Part shown: positions 52,905 to 61,475 of the stretch, piece by piece
Layout of the letters: every line of letters begins with the position of its first letter
Numbering within the stretch: position 1 is the stretch's first letter
Origin: Flagellimonas amphidinii
GTDB lineage: Bacteria; Bacteroidota; Bacteroidia; Flavobacteriales; Flavobacteriaceae
Assembly (NCBI RefSeq): GCF_013090115.1
Contig: NZ_JABFNN010000031.1
Span: 124,001-188,000, forward strand
Direction: 5' to 3'
Length of the DNA stretch: 64,000 nt
Position numbers and translations under genes: made by a program
Notes under the pieces: generated by a model
What the model was told of the DNA's origin: nothing
Seen by the model: the letters and a program-made list of their open reading frames with translations, nothing else
The model's database searches: none

Positions 52905-52970
52905 CTGCAAAGTGTTACAACACTATAATTGTGAAGTCTATATATAAACAAACCTTGAAATCAATTAAAA

Positions 52971-53666
52971 ATGATACAGATCAATAACCTAAAAAAAAGC
53001 TTCAGAACAGAGGAAGTGGAAACCTTGGCCCTGAACGGGGTAAACTTCAGTGTTGCCGAAGGTGAATTTGTGGCCATTATGGGGCCATCAGGATGTGGCA
53101 AATCAACACTCCTGAACATTATTGGAATGTTGGACAACCCTTCCGAAGGAACCTATCAATTTGCGGGTCATGAGGTTGGAGGGCTTAAGGAGAGCCAGCG
53201 TACTCAATTAAGAAAAGGAAACCTTGGTTTTGTATTCCAGAGTTTCAACCTAATCGATGAGTTAACGGTATACGAAAACGTGGAACTCCCCTTGATTTAC
53301 CTTAAAATGAACAAATCTGAAAGAAGGGAAAAAGTACAAAAAGTACTGGAACGCATGAAAATCGCACATCGTGAAAAACATTTTCCACAACAACTCTCTG
53401 GAGGGCAACAACAACGTGTGGCCATAGCCCGTGCAGTAGTTACCAACCCCAAACTGATCTTGGCGGATGAGCCTACAGGTAATTTGGATTCCAAAAACGG
53501 GATAGAGGTCATGAACTTGTTGACTGAGCTGAACCAAGAGGGGACAACCATTGTTATGGTAACGCACTCTGATCGTGATTCACATTATGCCCACCGGGTT
53601 ATTAACCTTTTTGACGGCCAAATAGTAACTGAAAGTCAAAACAAACCCATGGGAGCAATGGTGTAG
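52971..53666 (+). CDS. MacB/LolD-type ABC transporter ATPase
   Basis: 231 residues. Walker [10 protein letters not shown] (38-46), Q-loop FVFQSFNL, signature LSGGQ (142-146), Walker B LILADEP (162-168), and the H-loop His199. Length and sequence fit the LolD/MacB subfamily that powers mechanotransmission exporters rather than membrane import. It would energise one or several of the four downstream permeases. The 66-base leader holds a short inverted repeat, AGTGTT-AC-AACACT, at 52911-52924. Confidence 0.95.
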   Translation: MIQINNLKKSFRTEEVETLALNGVNFSVAEGEFVAIMGPSGCGKSTLLNIIGMLDNPSEGTYQFAGHEVGGLKESQRTQLRKGNLGFVFQSFNLIDELTVYENVELPLIYLKMNKSERREKVQKVLERMKIAHREKHFPQQLSGGQQQRVAIARAVVTNPKLILADEPTGNLDSKNGIEVMNLLTELNQEGTTIVMVTHSDRDSHYAHRVINLFDGQIVTESQNKPMGAMV

Positions 53667-53702
53667 GAGTTTATTCATCAATCAAAATCAAAAATCATCA
53701 TC

Positions 53703-56087
53703 ATGTTCAAAAACCATTTAAAAATTGCTTGGAGAAGCCTTTTTAAAAGAAAGGTTTTTACGGTCATAAACATTCTGGGTCTCGCTATTGGTTTTGGCAG
53801 TAGCATTCTAATTTTTCTGTTCTTGTCCTATCATTTATCATTTGATAATTTCCATGAAAACTCAGACAGAATTTATAGAGTAGTTACAGAGGAGCATCGG
53901 GATATTATAGATTATGAGGCTAGTGTTCCTCCTGCATTCGCCAAAGTATTTCGAGAAAACTATCAATATGCGGAGAAAGTAGCCAAAATTGCGAATTGGG
54001 AGGATTATCAACTTAATGTAGGGGAAGAACACAATCAAAAGGCGTTTAAGGAAGATGCGGTTTTTGCAGAAGCTGATTTTTTTGACATTATGACTTTTCC
54101 ATTGCTGAATGTATTGGGAGACCGTTCTTTAGAGGAACCCAATACGGCCTATATCAGTGAGGGAATGGCCCAGAAATTATTTGGAAGCAAAGAGGTCTTG
54201 GGAAAAACATTTCTTTTTGATAACAAGGAAACCATTGAGATCATAGGAGTCCTAAAAAATAGGCCCAAGACTTCGTTGATTACAGAAGAAATCTTTATTT
54301 CTTTCAACACAATTAAAAAGTTCAACGATTTTGTGGGAGAGGAAACTTGGGGCGGAATTTCTTCAAGCATGCAATGTTTTGCACTATTGCACCCCAATCA
54401 AGATATAGCATCTATTGAGGAGGTATTATTGGAACTTCCTAAGCAACACCGCCCCAATAGTAAAAACAGGCATGAATACAAGTTACAACCGTTATCGGAT
54501 ATTCATTTCAATGCAAACTATGGAGGAATGAATTCTGGATTGCTATGGATTTTTGCCATAATAGGGATGTTTTTAATTGTAATAGCCTGTATCAACTTCA
54601 TCAACATATCAACCGCCCAGGCCTTTTATCGATCTAAGGAAATAGGAATACGAAAAGTATTGGGCAGTTTTAGATATCATCTTTTTTGGCAGTTTTTGTC
54701 CGAGACGTTTGTCATTAGTTTTTTTGCCATTGCTTTGGGACTCTTGATGGCAATATTGTTCTTACCTTCTTTTAATACCTTGTTTGAATTGGAACTTACT
54801 GCTAAGAGTTTATTGGATTACAAGTTTTTTGCATTTGTAATAGTGGTTCTCGCCTTGGTTTCTTTTTTATCAGGAAGTTATCCAGGAATCTTAATGTCCC
54901 GCATTGTTCCGGTCTTGGCATTGAAAGGAAAACTTAAGCACAACAATACCGGAGGAAGCACTACGAGAAAAGTACTTGTGGTGGCACAATTTACAATTTC
55001 TATAATACTCATTGTTGCTACAATTATAATTTCCAAACAGATTGATTATGCGGTAAATGGTGACCTTGGATTCAATTCTGATTCCATTGTTATGGTAAGT
55101 ATTCCGGAAGATAAGGATGTAGTACAAATTAAAAGTTTAAAAGATAGAATTAGTGGTATTCCAGGAGTTAGTGAAGTATCTATATGCTTAACAAGTCCTG
55201 GGGGCTCCATCAATAGTTTGGGAACTAGTTTTAAATATAGCAACAGACCAGAGTATGAAGAATTCAGTATTCAATTCAAGTCTATGGATAAAGATTATTT
55301 GAAAACTTTTGATATTCCTCTGGTTGCTGGGAGAAACTTTTTTGAAAGAGATTCCATCACAGAGGTCATTGTCAATGAAAAGGTAGGGGAGAAGCTAGGC
55401 GTATACCCTGTTGAAGAATTGATTGGTAAACAAGTTACTGCAAATGGTGGATATATAAAGGCTACCATTGTAGGAGTGGTAAGCAATTTTCATGATACTG
55501 ATTTTACAGAGGAGATCAGTCCAGTGCTAATGGCTTATGAACCTGGGTGGTTTGATGAGATTGCCATTAAAATGGATATGCACAATACCAAGCACATATT
55601 AGATCAAATAGATGATTATTGGTCAGATACTTTCGCTGGATATACCTATGAACCTCGTTTCTTGGATGATAGGGTTATGGAGCAATATGAAACAGAACAA
55701 CGTTATCTGACATTGTCTAAAGTTTTTTCCGCTTTGGCCATTTTTATTGGTTGCCTTGGGTTATATGGACTCATACTTTTCTTTGTGGGGCTACGAACCA
55801 AGGAAATTGGCATACGAAAGGTTTTGGGGAGCAATGTTGCCAATATTTTGGGGCTCTTCTCTGCTGACTTTTTCAAATTAATCCTCATTGCAGGTATTGT
55901 AGCCACGCCCATAGCTTGGTATTTGATGGAGCAATGGCTTCAAGGTTATACATATAGAACTGAAATTCATTGGTGGGTGTTCGCATTTGCCATTGTCTCT
56001 ATAATGATCATCACATTTGCAACCATTAGTTATCAAACCTTAAAGGTTGCCCTGTCTAGTCCGGTGAAAAGCCTAAGAACAGAATAG
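53703..56087 (+). CDS. MacB/FtsX-type ABC permease 1
   Basis: 794 residues with eight predicted transmembrane segments (about 20-43, 280-302, 331-355, 376-396, 424-444, 675-696, 724-742, 756-776). Two halves each contain a periplasmic MacB core domain and an FtsX domain; both FtsX parts carry the KEIGIRKVLGS motif. This duplicated-half form is the standard Bacteroidota version of MacB-type permeases. It follows the ATPase gene by 36 bases. The exported substrate (peptide, lipid or antibiotic-like molecule) is unknown. Confidence 0.92.
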   Translation: MFKNHLKIAWRSLFKRKVFTVINILGLAIGFGSSILIFLFLSYHLSFDNFHENSDRIYRVVTEEHRDIIDYEASVPPAFAKVFRENYQYAEKVAKIANWEDYQLNVGEEHNQKAFKEDAVFAEADFFDIMTFPLLNVLGDRSLEEPNTAYISEGMAQKLFGSKEVLGKTFLFDNKETIEIIGVLKNRPKTSLITEEIFISFNTIKKFNDFVGEETWGGISSSMQCFALLHPNQDIASIEEVLLELPKQHRPNSKNRHEYKLQPLSDIHFNANYGGMNSGLLWIFAIIGMFLIVIACINFINISTAQAFYRSKEIGIRKVLGSFRYHLFWQFLSETFVISFFAIALGLLMAILFLPSFNTLFELELTAKSLLDYKFFAFVIVVLALVSFLSGSYPGILMSRIVPVLALKGKLKHNNTGGSTTRKVLVVAQFTISIILIVATIIISKQIDYAVNGDLGFNSDSIVMVSIPEDKDVVQIKSLKDRISGIPGVSEVSICLTSPGGSINSLGTSFKYSNRPEYEEFSIQFKSMDKDYLKTFDIPLVAGRNFFERDSITEVIVNEKVGEKLGVYPVEELIGKQVTANGGYIKATIVGVVSNFHDTDFTEEISPVLMAYEPGWFDEIAIKMDMHNTKHILDQIDDYWSDTFAGYTYEPRFLDDRVMEQYETEQRYLTLSKVFSALAIFIGCLGLYGLILFFVGLRTKEIGIRKVLGSNVANILGLFSADFFKLILIAGIVATPIAWYLMEQWLQGYTYRTEIHWWVFAFAIVSIMIITFATISYQTLKVALSSPVKSLRTE

Positions 56088-56222
56088 CTTAGGGATGAAT
56101 GAAGAATCTAAAAAAGTGTAAAATACCAGATAAAGAGTTAAAAGGATGTAATTATTGAATTCGGACTTAAAAGTAGCATCCAATGACCAGAATCAGTCAA
56201 CGAACAACTAAATAAAAGAGTC

Positions 56223-58652
56223 ATGTTTAAAAATCAATTAAAAGTAGCATGGAGAAGTATTAAAAAACAACCTTTTTTGAATGGCCTCAATATGTTGGGG
56301 CTAGCCATTGGTATTGCAGGGACCCTTTTAATCTGCCTATACATTTATGATGAGCTTAGCTATGATAAAATGTTTGCTGATGCTGAACGCATTCACCGTA
56401 TTAATGTGGATATGAAATTTGGCGGGCCTGACAGACAAATGTCTCAAGTTTCCGGCCCTATGGCAGAAGCTGTTTTAAACGACATTCCGCAAGTTGAGAG
56501 TGTCGTTCGTTTTAGGCCATGGGGGGCATCTTCCTTAAACAAAACAACAGACAGGGATCTGGTAATGGAAGAAAGAACGGCATATGCTGACACCACATTG
56601 GTGTCAATGTTCGGATTGAACATGCTTTACGGCAATCCTGACAAGGCTTTGAACAACCCGAACACTATGATTTTAACGAAGTCTGCCGCAGAGAAACACT
56701 TTCCTGTATCAAATGCTATAGGTCAGAAACTCATTTTAAACGAAGGGGAAACCTATACGGTTACCGGCATTATTGAAGATTTGCCCAACAATTCGTTTTT
56801 GGCGGATTATTCGGTATTCATGTCAATGGAGGGTTATGAAGACCAATATTTGAATTGGGGAAGCCATAATTATAACACCTTTATAAAACTAAAGCCGAAT
56901 AGCTCATCAGAAGATATTGCTGAACCTTTACAGGGGATGATGGAACGTTATTTAATGCCTTACGCCCAACAATTTTTTCCAGGTATAACACTTAAAGAAT
57001 TTGAGGCTTCGGGCAACTATGTTCATTATTCAACTATTCCTTTGACCGATATTCACTTAAACTCGCATCGGGAACAAGATATGGGGGTAAACGGGGACAT
57101 CAACAATGTTTATATCCTTTCATTTATTGCCCTTTTCTTAATTCTATTGGCCAGTATCAATTACATGAACCTGTCAACTGCATATTCATTGAAACGTGCA
57201 AAGGAAGTGGGTATTCGAAAAACCTTGGGGTCAAATAAAAAATCCTTGATCAGACAGTTTTTGACTGAATCGGGATTAATAACATTTGGAGCCATGCTGG
57301 TAGCTGTATTATTGGCTCTTGTGGCACTGCCATTCTTTAATGAGTTGGGTAATAAATCCATTGAACTACCACTGTTGAACTCTTATTTTTGGGCTATTTT
57401 GATATTTGCAACTGGCATTCTGGCACTTTTATCTGGCAGCTATCCAGCGTTTTTTATGTCAAAATTTAAACCAGTCAAAGTATTGAAGGGCGGGGGCGAA
57501 AACAGTACTGGGGGGTCAAAATTGCGCAAAAGCTTGGTAATATTCCAATTCGCCATATCGGTTTTTTTAATCATTGGTACCCTAGTCGTATCCAAACAAT
57601 TGAATTTTATCCAAAATAAGGATCTAGGCTACACCAAGGACCAAGTATTGTTGGTCAATAACATTGAGAGATTAAGCGAGCAGGCCGAGTCTTTTAAAGA
57701 AGAGGTGAAACAATTGGCCCAAGTTTCAAATGCGTCGCTTAGTGGTTATGTCCCTACACCATCTTATAGAAGTGATTCTTCATATTTTTTGGAAGATAAG
57801 TTGGAACAGGAATCGGCCATTAACATGCAGGGGTGGCGTGTGGATTTTGATTACATGAACACCCTTGATTTGAATTTGGTTTCAGGAAGGCCTTTTGACC
57901 CTAATATAACAACTGACTCTACTGCCATTATCATCAATGAATCAGCCTTGGATGTCATTGGGCTTGATCCAGAGTCGGTTTTGGGAAAACGTATTTTCAA
58001 TGGTATTGGTGAAGAAGACCAATCTATTTTCACTGTTATTGGTGTCGTTAAGGATTTTCATTTTGAAAGCATGCGCCATGAGGTTCGTCCATTGTCGTTA
58101 CAAATTGGAAGAAGCTCCGGTAATCTAATCGTAAAGCTCAAATCGGGTAATTTTAGAAACTCCATAGCCCAAATACAACAACTTTGGGACGCAAGATCCC
58201 CTACGCTACCATTTGATTATCAGTTTATGGATGATTCGTTCAATGAAGTTTATCAGAACGAAAAGCGATTGGGCAATATTTTTATCATTTTCACCTCACT
58301 CTCCATATTCATTGCCTGTTTGGGATTATTTGGTCTTGCTGCTTTCAACGCTCAAAAACGAATAAAGGAAATAGGGGTTCGAAAGGTATTGGGTGCATCT
58401 GTCAGCCAAATCACATATACATTGTCATTTGACTTTTTAAAGTTGGTTTTCGTTGCAATCATTATTGCCTTACCAATTGGGTGGTTTGCAATGAACCGCT
58501 GGTTGGAAGATTTTACATTCCGAATCAATATAGGTGTTGGTGAGTTTTTCATTGCCGCGTTTTTAGCAGTATTAATTGCTTTGCTCACGGTGAGTTACCA
58601 AAGCATAAAAGCAGCAATTGCCAATCCTGTAAAAAGTTTGAGAACGGAATAA
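56223..58652 (+). CDS. MacB/FtsX-type ABC permease 2
   Basis: 809 residues, paralogous to permease 1 throughout: start MFKNQLKVAWRSIKKQPF, periplasmic MacB cores at about 45-280 and 460-680, FtsX motifs AKEVGIRKTLGSNKKSLIRQFL and IKEIGVRKVLGASVSQI, and C-terminus AIANPVKSLRTE. A 135-base spacer with no terminator separates it from permease 1, so read-through is plausible. Confidence 0.92.
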   Translation: MFKNQLKVAWRSIKKQPFLNGLNMLGLAIGIAGTLLICLYIYDELSYDKMFADAERIHRINVDMKFGGPDRQMSQVSGPMAEAVLNDIPQVESVVRFRPWGASSLNKTTDRDLVMEERTAYADTTLVSMFGLNMLYGNPDKALNNPNTMILTKSAAEKHFPVSNAIGQKLILNEGETYTVTGIIEDLPNNSFLADYSVFMSMEGYEDQYLNWGSHNYNTFIKLKPNSSSEDIAEPLQGMMERYLMPYAQQFFPGITLKEFEASGNYVHYSTIPLTDIHLNSHREQDMGVNGDINNVYILSFIALFLILLASINYMNLSTAYSLKRAKEVGIRKTLGSNKKSLIRQFLTESGLITFGAMLVAVLLALVALPFFNELGNKSIELPLLNSYFWAILIFATGILALLSGSYPAFFMSKFKPVKVLKGGGENSTGGSKLRKSLVIFQFAISVFLIIGTLVVSKQLNFIQNKDLGYTKDQVLLVNNIERLSEQAESFKEEVKQLAQVSNASLSGYVPTPSYRSDSSYFLEDKLEQESAINMQGWRVDFDYMNTLDLNLVSGRPFDPNITTDSTAIIINESALDVIGLDPESVLGKRIFNGIGEEDQSIFTVIGVVKDFHFESMRHEVRPLSLQIGRSSGNLIVKLKSGNFRNSIAQIQQLWDARSPTLPFDYQFMDDSFNEVYQNEKRLGNIFIIFTSLSIFIACLGLFGLAAFNAQKRIKEIGVRKVLGASVSQITYTLSFDFLKLVFVAIIIALPIGWFAMNRWLEDFTFRINIGVGEFFIAAFLAVLIALLTVSYQSIKAAIANPVKSLRTE

Positions 58653-58664
58653 AAGCTCCCTCTG

Positions 58665-58683
58665 TCTCCCCCAAAAGGGGAGA
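58665..58683. repeat. Short intergenic hairpin
   Basis: TCTCCCC (58665-58671) pairs with GGGGAGA (58677-58683) over a 5-base loop. It lacks a T run and lies just after permease 2, so it may lower downstream expression or be part of a dispersed intergenic repeat. Confidence 0.4.
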
Positions 58684-58728
58684 ATGGATAATAGATATGA
58701 AAAGCTGGGAAAAAACATATATGAAAAA

Positions 58729-58810
58729 TGTCATTTCGAACCGAATAAAGTGAGCGTGGGAAATCTGTTTTTTTAGATTCCTCGTCGGCAAGGCCTCTGT
58801 CGGAATGACT
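58729..58810. repeat. Palindromic intergenic repeat (REP/MITE-like)
   Basis: The ends GTCATTTCGA (58730-58739) and TCGGAATGAC (58800-58809) are inverted repeats with one G-T-compatible mismatch. An inner pair, GGAAATCT with AGATTCC, closes a central T-rich loop. Dispersed elements of this style, GTCATTCCGA-type ends with GGAATCT cores, are familiar from Bacteroidota genomes. It carries no gene. A single copy is visible in this window. Confidence 0.6.
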
Positions 58811-58838
58811 TATAATCAATCAAGAAAAACGAACAATC

Positions 58839-61238
58839 ATGTTAAAGAACTATTTAAAAATCGCTTGGCGAAACCTAACCAAAAACAAGGCATATACCGT
58901 TATTAATGTAGGGGGATTGGCCTTGGGGATGGCTGTGGCCCTGATTATTGGCCTATGGATGAACGACGAACTTTCGTTCAACGGTTATTTTACCAAGAAA
59001 GATAAGATTGCCCAAATATTCCAGTCCCAGACCTTTAATGGGCAAACGGGTACTGGGCCAGCTATTCCCCAACCTTTGGAACCAGCTTTGCTAAATCAAC
59101 ATAATGACCTGTTCAAATATTTGGTCATGTCATCATGGGAAAACCAACAATATTTGGAATATGATGAGACCAATATTCCCCGTCAGGGCAATTTTATGCA
59201 GCCCGATGCTCCCTTCCTTTTTAATCTAAACATCCTCAAGGGAACTAAAGATGGGCTACGTGATGTAAATTCTGTAATGTTGAACGCATCCACTGCCAAT
59301 GCCCTTTTTGGCGAAGAAGACCCTATTGGCAAGGCCATAAAAGTAAACAACGAACACACCATGACGGTTACGGCCGTTTATGAAGATTTGCCTTATAACA
59401 CCAATTTTAGGGACATGTCCTTTTTACTGCCATGGGAACTCTATGTCAATAGTCAAGAATGGATCAAGAATTCCAAGGACAATTGGCAGAACAATTCCTT
59501 TCAACTTTTTGTGGAGATTGCCGAGAACTCCACCATGCAAAATGTGACCGATGCCATTATCGATATTAAAAAAAATGCTGATGAAGAAGTGGCCGAATTT
59601 AACCCAAGAATCTTTTTGCTGCCCATGGATGATTGGCACCTGCGTAGCAATTTTGAAGAAGGTAAACAAGTGGGGGGGCGTATCAAATATGTATGGTTGT
59701 TTGGCATCATCGGGGTGTTTGTATTGCTATTGGCCTGTATCAATTTTATGAATTTGAGTACGGCCCGTTCTGAAAAGCGTGCCAAGGAAGTTGGTATTCG
59801 AAAATCAATTGGGTCGCAACGCTCGCAATTGATCAATCAGTTTTTAAGTGAATCTTTTTTGGTGACCCTTTTCGCCTTTTTGGTGGCCATCATCATCGTG
59901 AACATTTCGTTGAACGGCTTTAATGAACTGGCTCGAAAAGAAATTAGCTTCCCTTGGGGCAATGGCATATTTTGGTTGGCATCATTGGCCTTTGTCTTAT
60001 TTACAGCCTTATTGGCAGGAAGTTACCCGGCACTTTATCTTTCTTCTTTCAACCCGGTAACCGTATTAAAGGGAACGTTCAAGGCCGGACGTTATGCTAG
60101 CTTGCCCAGAAAAATTTTGGTCGTGGTACAATTTACGGTTTCGGTGGCCTTTATCATAGGAACGGTCATCGTGATGCAGCAGATCAACCATGCCAAAAAT
60201 CGACCCGTTGGCTACACCAAAGATGGTTTGGTGCAAATACCCACCTTCAGCAATGACTTTAACGGCAAAGCTGATTTAATGCGCGAAGAATTCATCAAGT
60301 CTGGTGCTGTGGTCAGTATGGCGACTTCCAGCAGTCCGATTACCAATATTTGGTCCAACCGCAGCGGTTATACCTGGGAGGGCAAGCCTGATGGATTTCA
60401 AGAGGATTTTGCTTGGACCGAGGTTTCACCAGAGTATACAACTACGATGGGTTTGAAAATTGTTCAGGGGCGTGATTTTTCGAGGGACATGCCTACGGAT
60501 TCCATGGGCATATTGATCAATGAAACCGCTGTAAAATATATGGGATTGGAAAATCCGGTAGGACTAATTATCCGAGATAGTAACGAGGAAGACCCAGGTC
60601 CTGATCACAAAATCATTGGAGTGGTAAAAGATGTTGTTTCTCAGTCACCTTATGAACCTGTAAAACAGGCCTGGTATGTTTATGATCGTTATGGGAACAT
60701 TAGTTATTATAACCTTAGGCTCAACCCTAACCAAAGTGCCGCACAGAATTTGGCTGTTATCGAACGGGTGTTCAAGGAGCATTTCCCAATCATACCCTTT
60801 CAATATGATTTTGTGGATGAGGAATATGGTAAAAAATTCGCTGCTGAACAACGCATTGGTACGCTTTCGGGCATTTTTACAGCTTTAGCCATCCTCATCA
60901 GTTGTTTGGGATTGTTTGGGCTCACCTCTTTTGTGGCAGAACAGCGTACAAAGGAAATTGGGGTACGCAAAGTACTGGGAGCCACGGTTTTCAATGTTTG
61001 GAATATGCTCTCGAAAGACTTTTTAAAGCTGGTGATCATTTCATGCTTTATTGCTATGCCCATTGCCTATTATGTAATGAATGGGTGGATTCAGGAATAT
61101 CCGTACCGCATCCTATTAAAATGGTGGGTTTTTGGCCTTGCCATGCTTGGTGCCCTCGCAGTAACGGTGCTTACAGTAAGCTTTCAAGCTATTAAAGCGG
61201 CTAGGCAAAATCCTGTAAAAAGTTTGAGAATGGAATGA
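58839..61238 (+). CDS. MacB/FtsX-type ABC permease 3
   Basis: 799 residues with the same eight-segment, two-half plan: MLKNYLKIAWRNLTKNKAYT at the start, AKEVGIRKSIGSQRSQLINQFL and TKEIGVRKVLGATVFNVWNML as FtsX motifs, C-terminus AARQNPVKSLRME. It is closer to permease 4 than to 1 and 2 (shared LALGMAVALIIGLWMNDELSF-type first helix, and TSSSPITNIWSNRSGYTWEGK corresponding to the same site in permease 4). Confidence 0.92.
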   Translation: MLKNYLKIAWRNLTKNKAYTVINVGGLALGMAVALIIGLWMNDELSFNGYFTKKDKIAQIFQSQTFNGQTGTGPAIPQPLEPALLNQHNDLFKYLVMSSWENQQYLEYDETNIPRQGNFMQPDAPFLFNLNILKGTKDGLRDVNSVMLNASTANALFGEEDPIGKAIKVNNEHTMTVTAVYEDLPYNTNFRDMSFLLPWELYVNSQEWIKNSKDNWQNNSFQLFVEIAENSTMQNVTDAIIDIKKNADEEVAEFNPRIFLLPMDDWHLRSNFEEGKQVGGRIKYVWLFGIIGVFVLLLACINFMNLSTARSEKRAKEVGIRKSIGSQRSQLINQFLSESFLVTLFAFLVAIIIVNISLNGFNELARKEISFPWGNGIFWLASLAFVLFTALLAGSYPALYLSSFNPVTVLKGTFKAGRYASLPRKILVVVQFTVSVAFIIGTVIVMQQINHAKNRPVGYTKDGLVQIPTFSNDFNGKADLMREEFIKSGAVVSMATSSSPITNIWSNRSGYTWEGKPDGFQEDFAWTEVSPEYTTTMGLKIVQGRDFSRDMPTDSMGILINETAVKYMGLENPVGLIIRDSNEEDPGPDHKIIGVVKDVVSQSPYEPVKQAWYVYDRYGNISYYNLRLNPNQSAAQNLAVIERVFKEHFPIIPFQYDFVDEEYGKKFAAEQRIGTLSGIFTALAILISCLGLFGLTSFVAEQRTKEIGVRKVLGATVFNVWNMLSKDFLKLVIISCFIAMPIAYYVMNGWIQEYPYRILLKWWVFGLAMLGALAVTVLTVSFQAIKAARQNPVKSLRME

Positions 61239-61256
61239 TTTTCTAGATGCGAGATT

Positions 61257-61320
61257 TCAAAGTACGAAGTAAAAAGTACAAAGTATGAAGTGGGAAATGC
61301 GAATTACGAATGTAGAATCA
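61257..61320. repeat. Degenerate tandem AAGTACGAAGT-type repeats
   Basis: Successive imperfect units such as AAGTACGAAGT, AAAAAGTACAAAGT, ATGAAGTGGGAAATGCG and AATTACGAATG fill this segment between permeases 3 and 4. Similar low-complexity spacers occur in other Bacteroidota. No coding or promoter function is seen. Confidence 0.55.
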
Positions 61321-61433
61321 ATGAAAAAGAACCAAACAGGATAAACTGTCCATATTCTATGAGTGAAGCGGTCTAATTTCTATAAAAAGTTTCGATTTGA
61401 ATTTGGACTGTCACTTGAAACAATAGAAACTAA

Positions 61434-61448
61434 AGACCTGTCAGGTCT
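61434..61448. repeat. AGACCTG-T-CAGGTCT palindrome
   Basis: A perfect 7-bp inverted repeat around a single T, 28 bases before permease 4. ACCTG/CAGGT palindromes are common dispersed repeats in Bacteroidota intergenic DNA; it could also be an operator. Confidence 0.5.
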
Positions 61449-61475
61449 GTAAACCATCAACAAAAAACGAGAACC

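Noticed and set aside
52911..52924. AGTGTT-AC-AACACT inverted repeat before the ATPase gene
   Set aside because: Too short and isolated to call an operator, and no regulator or second copy was identified.
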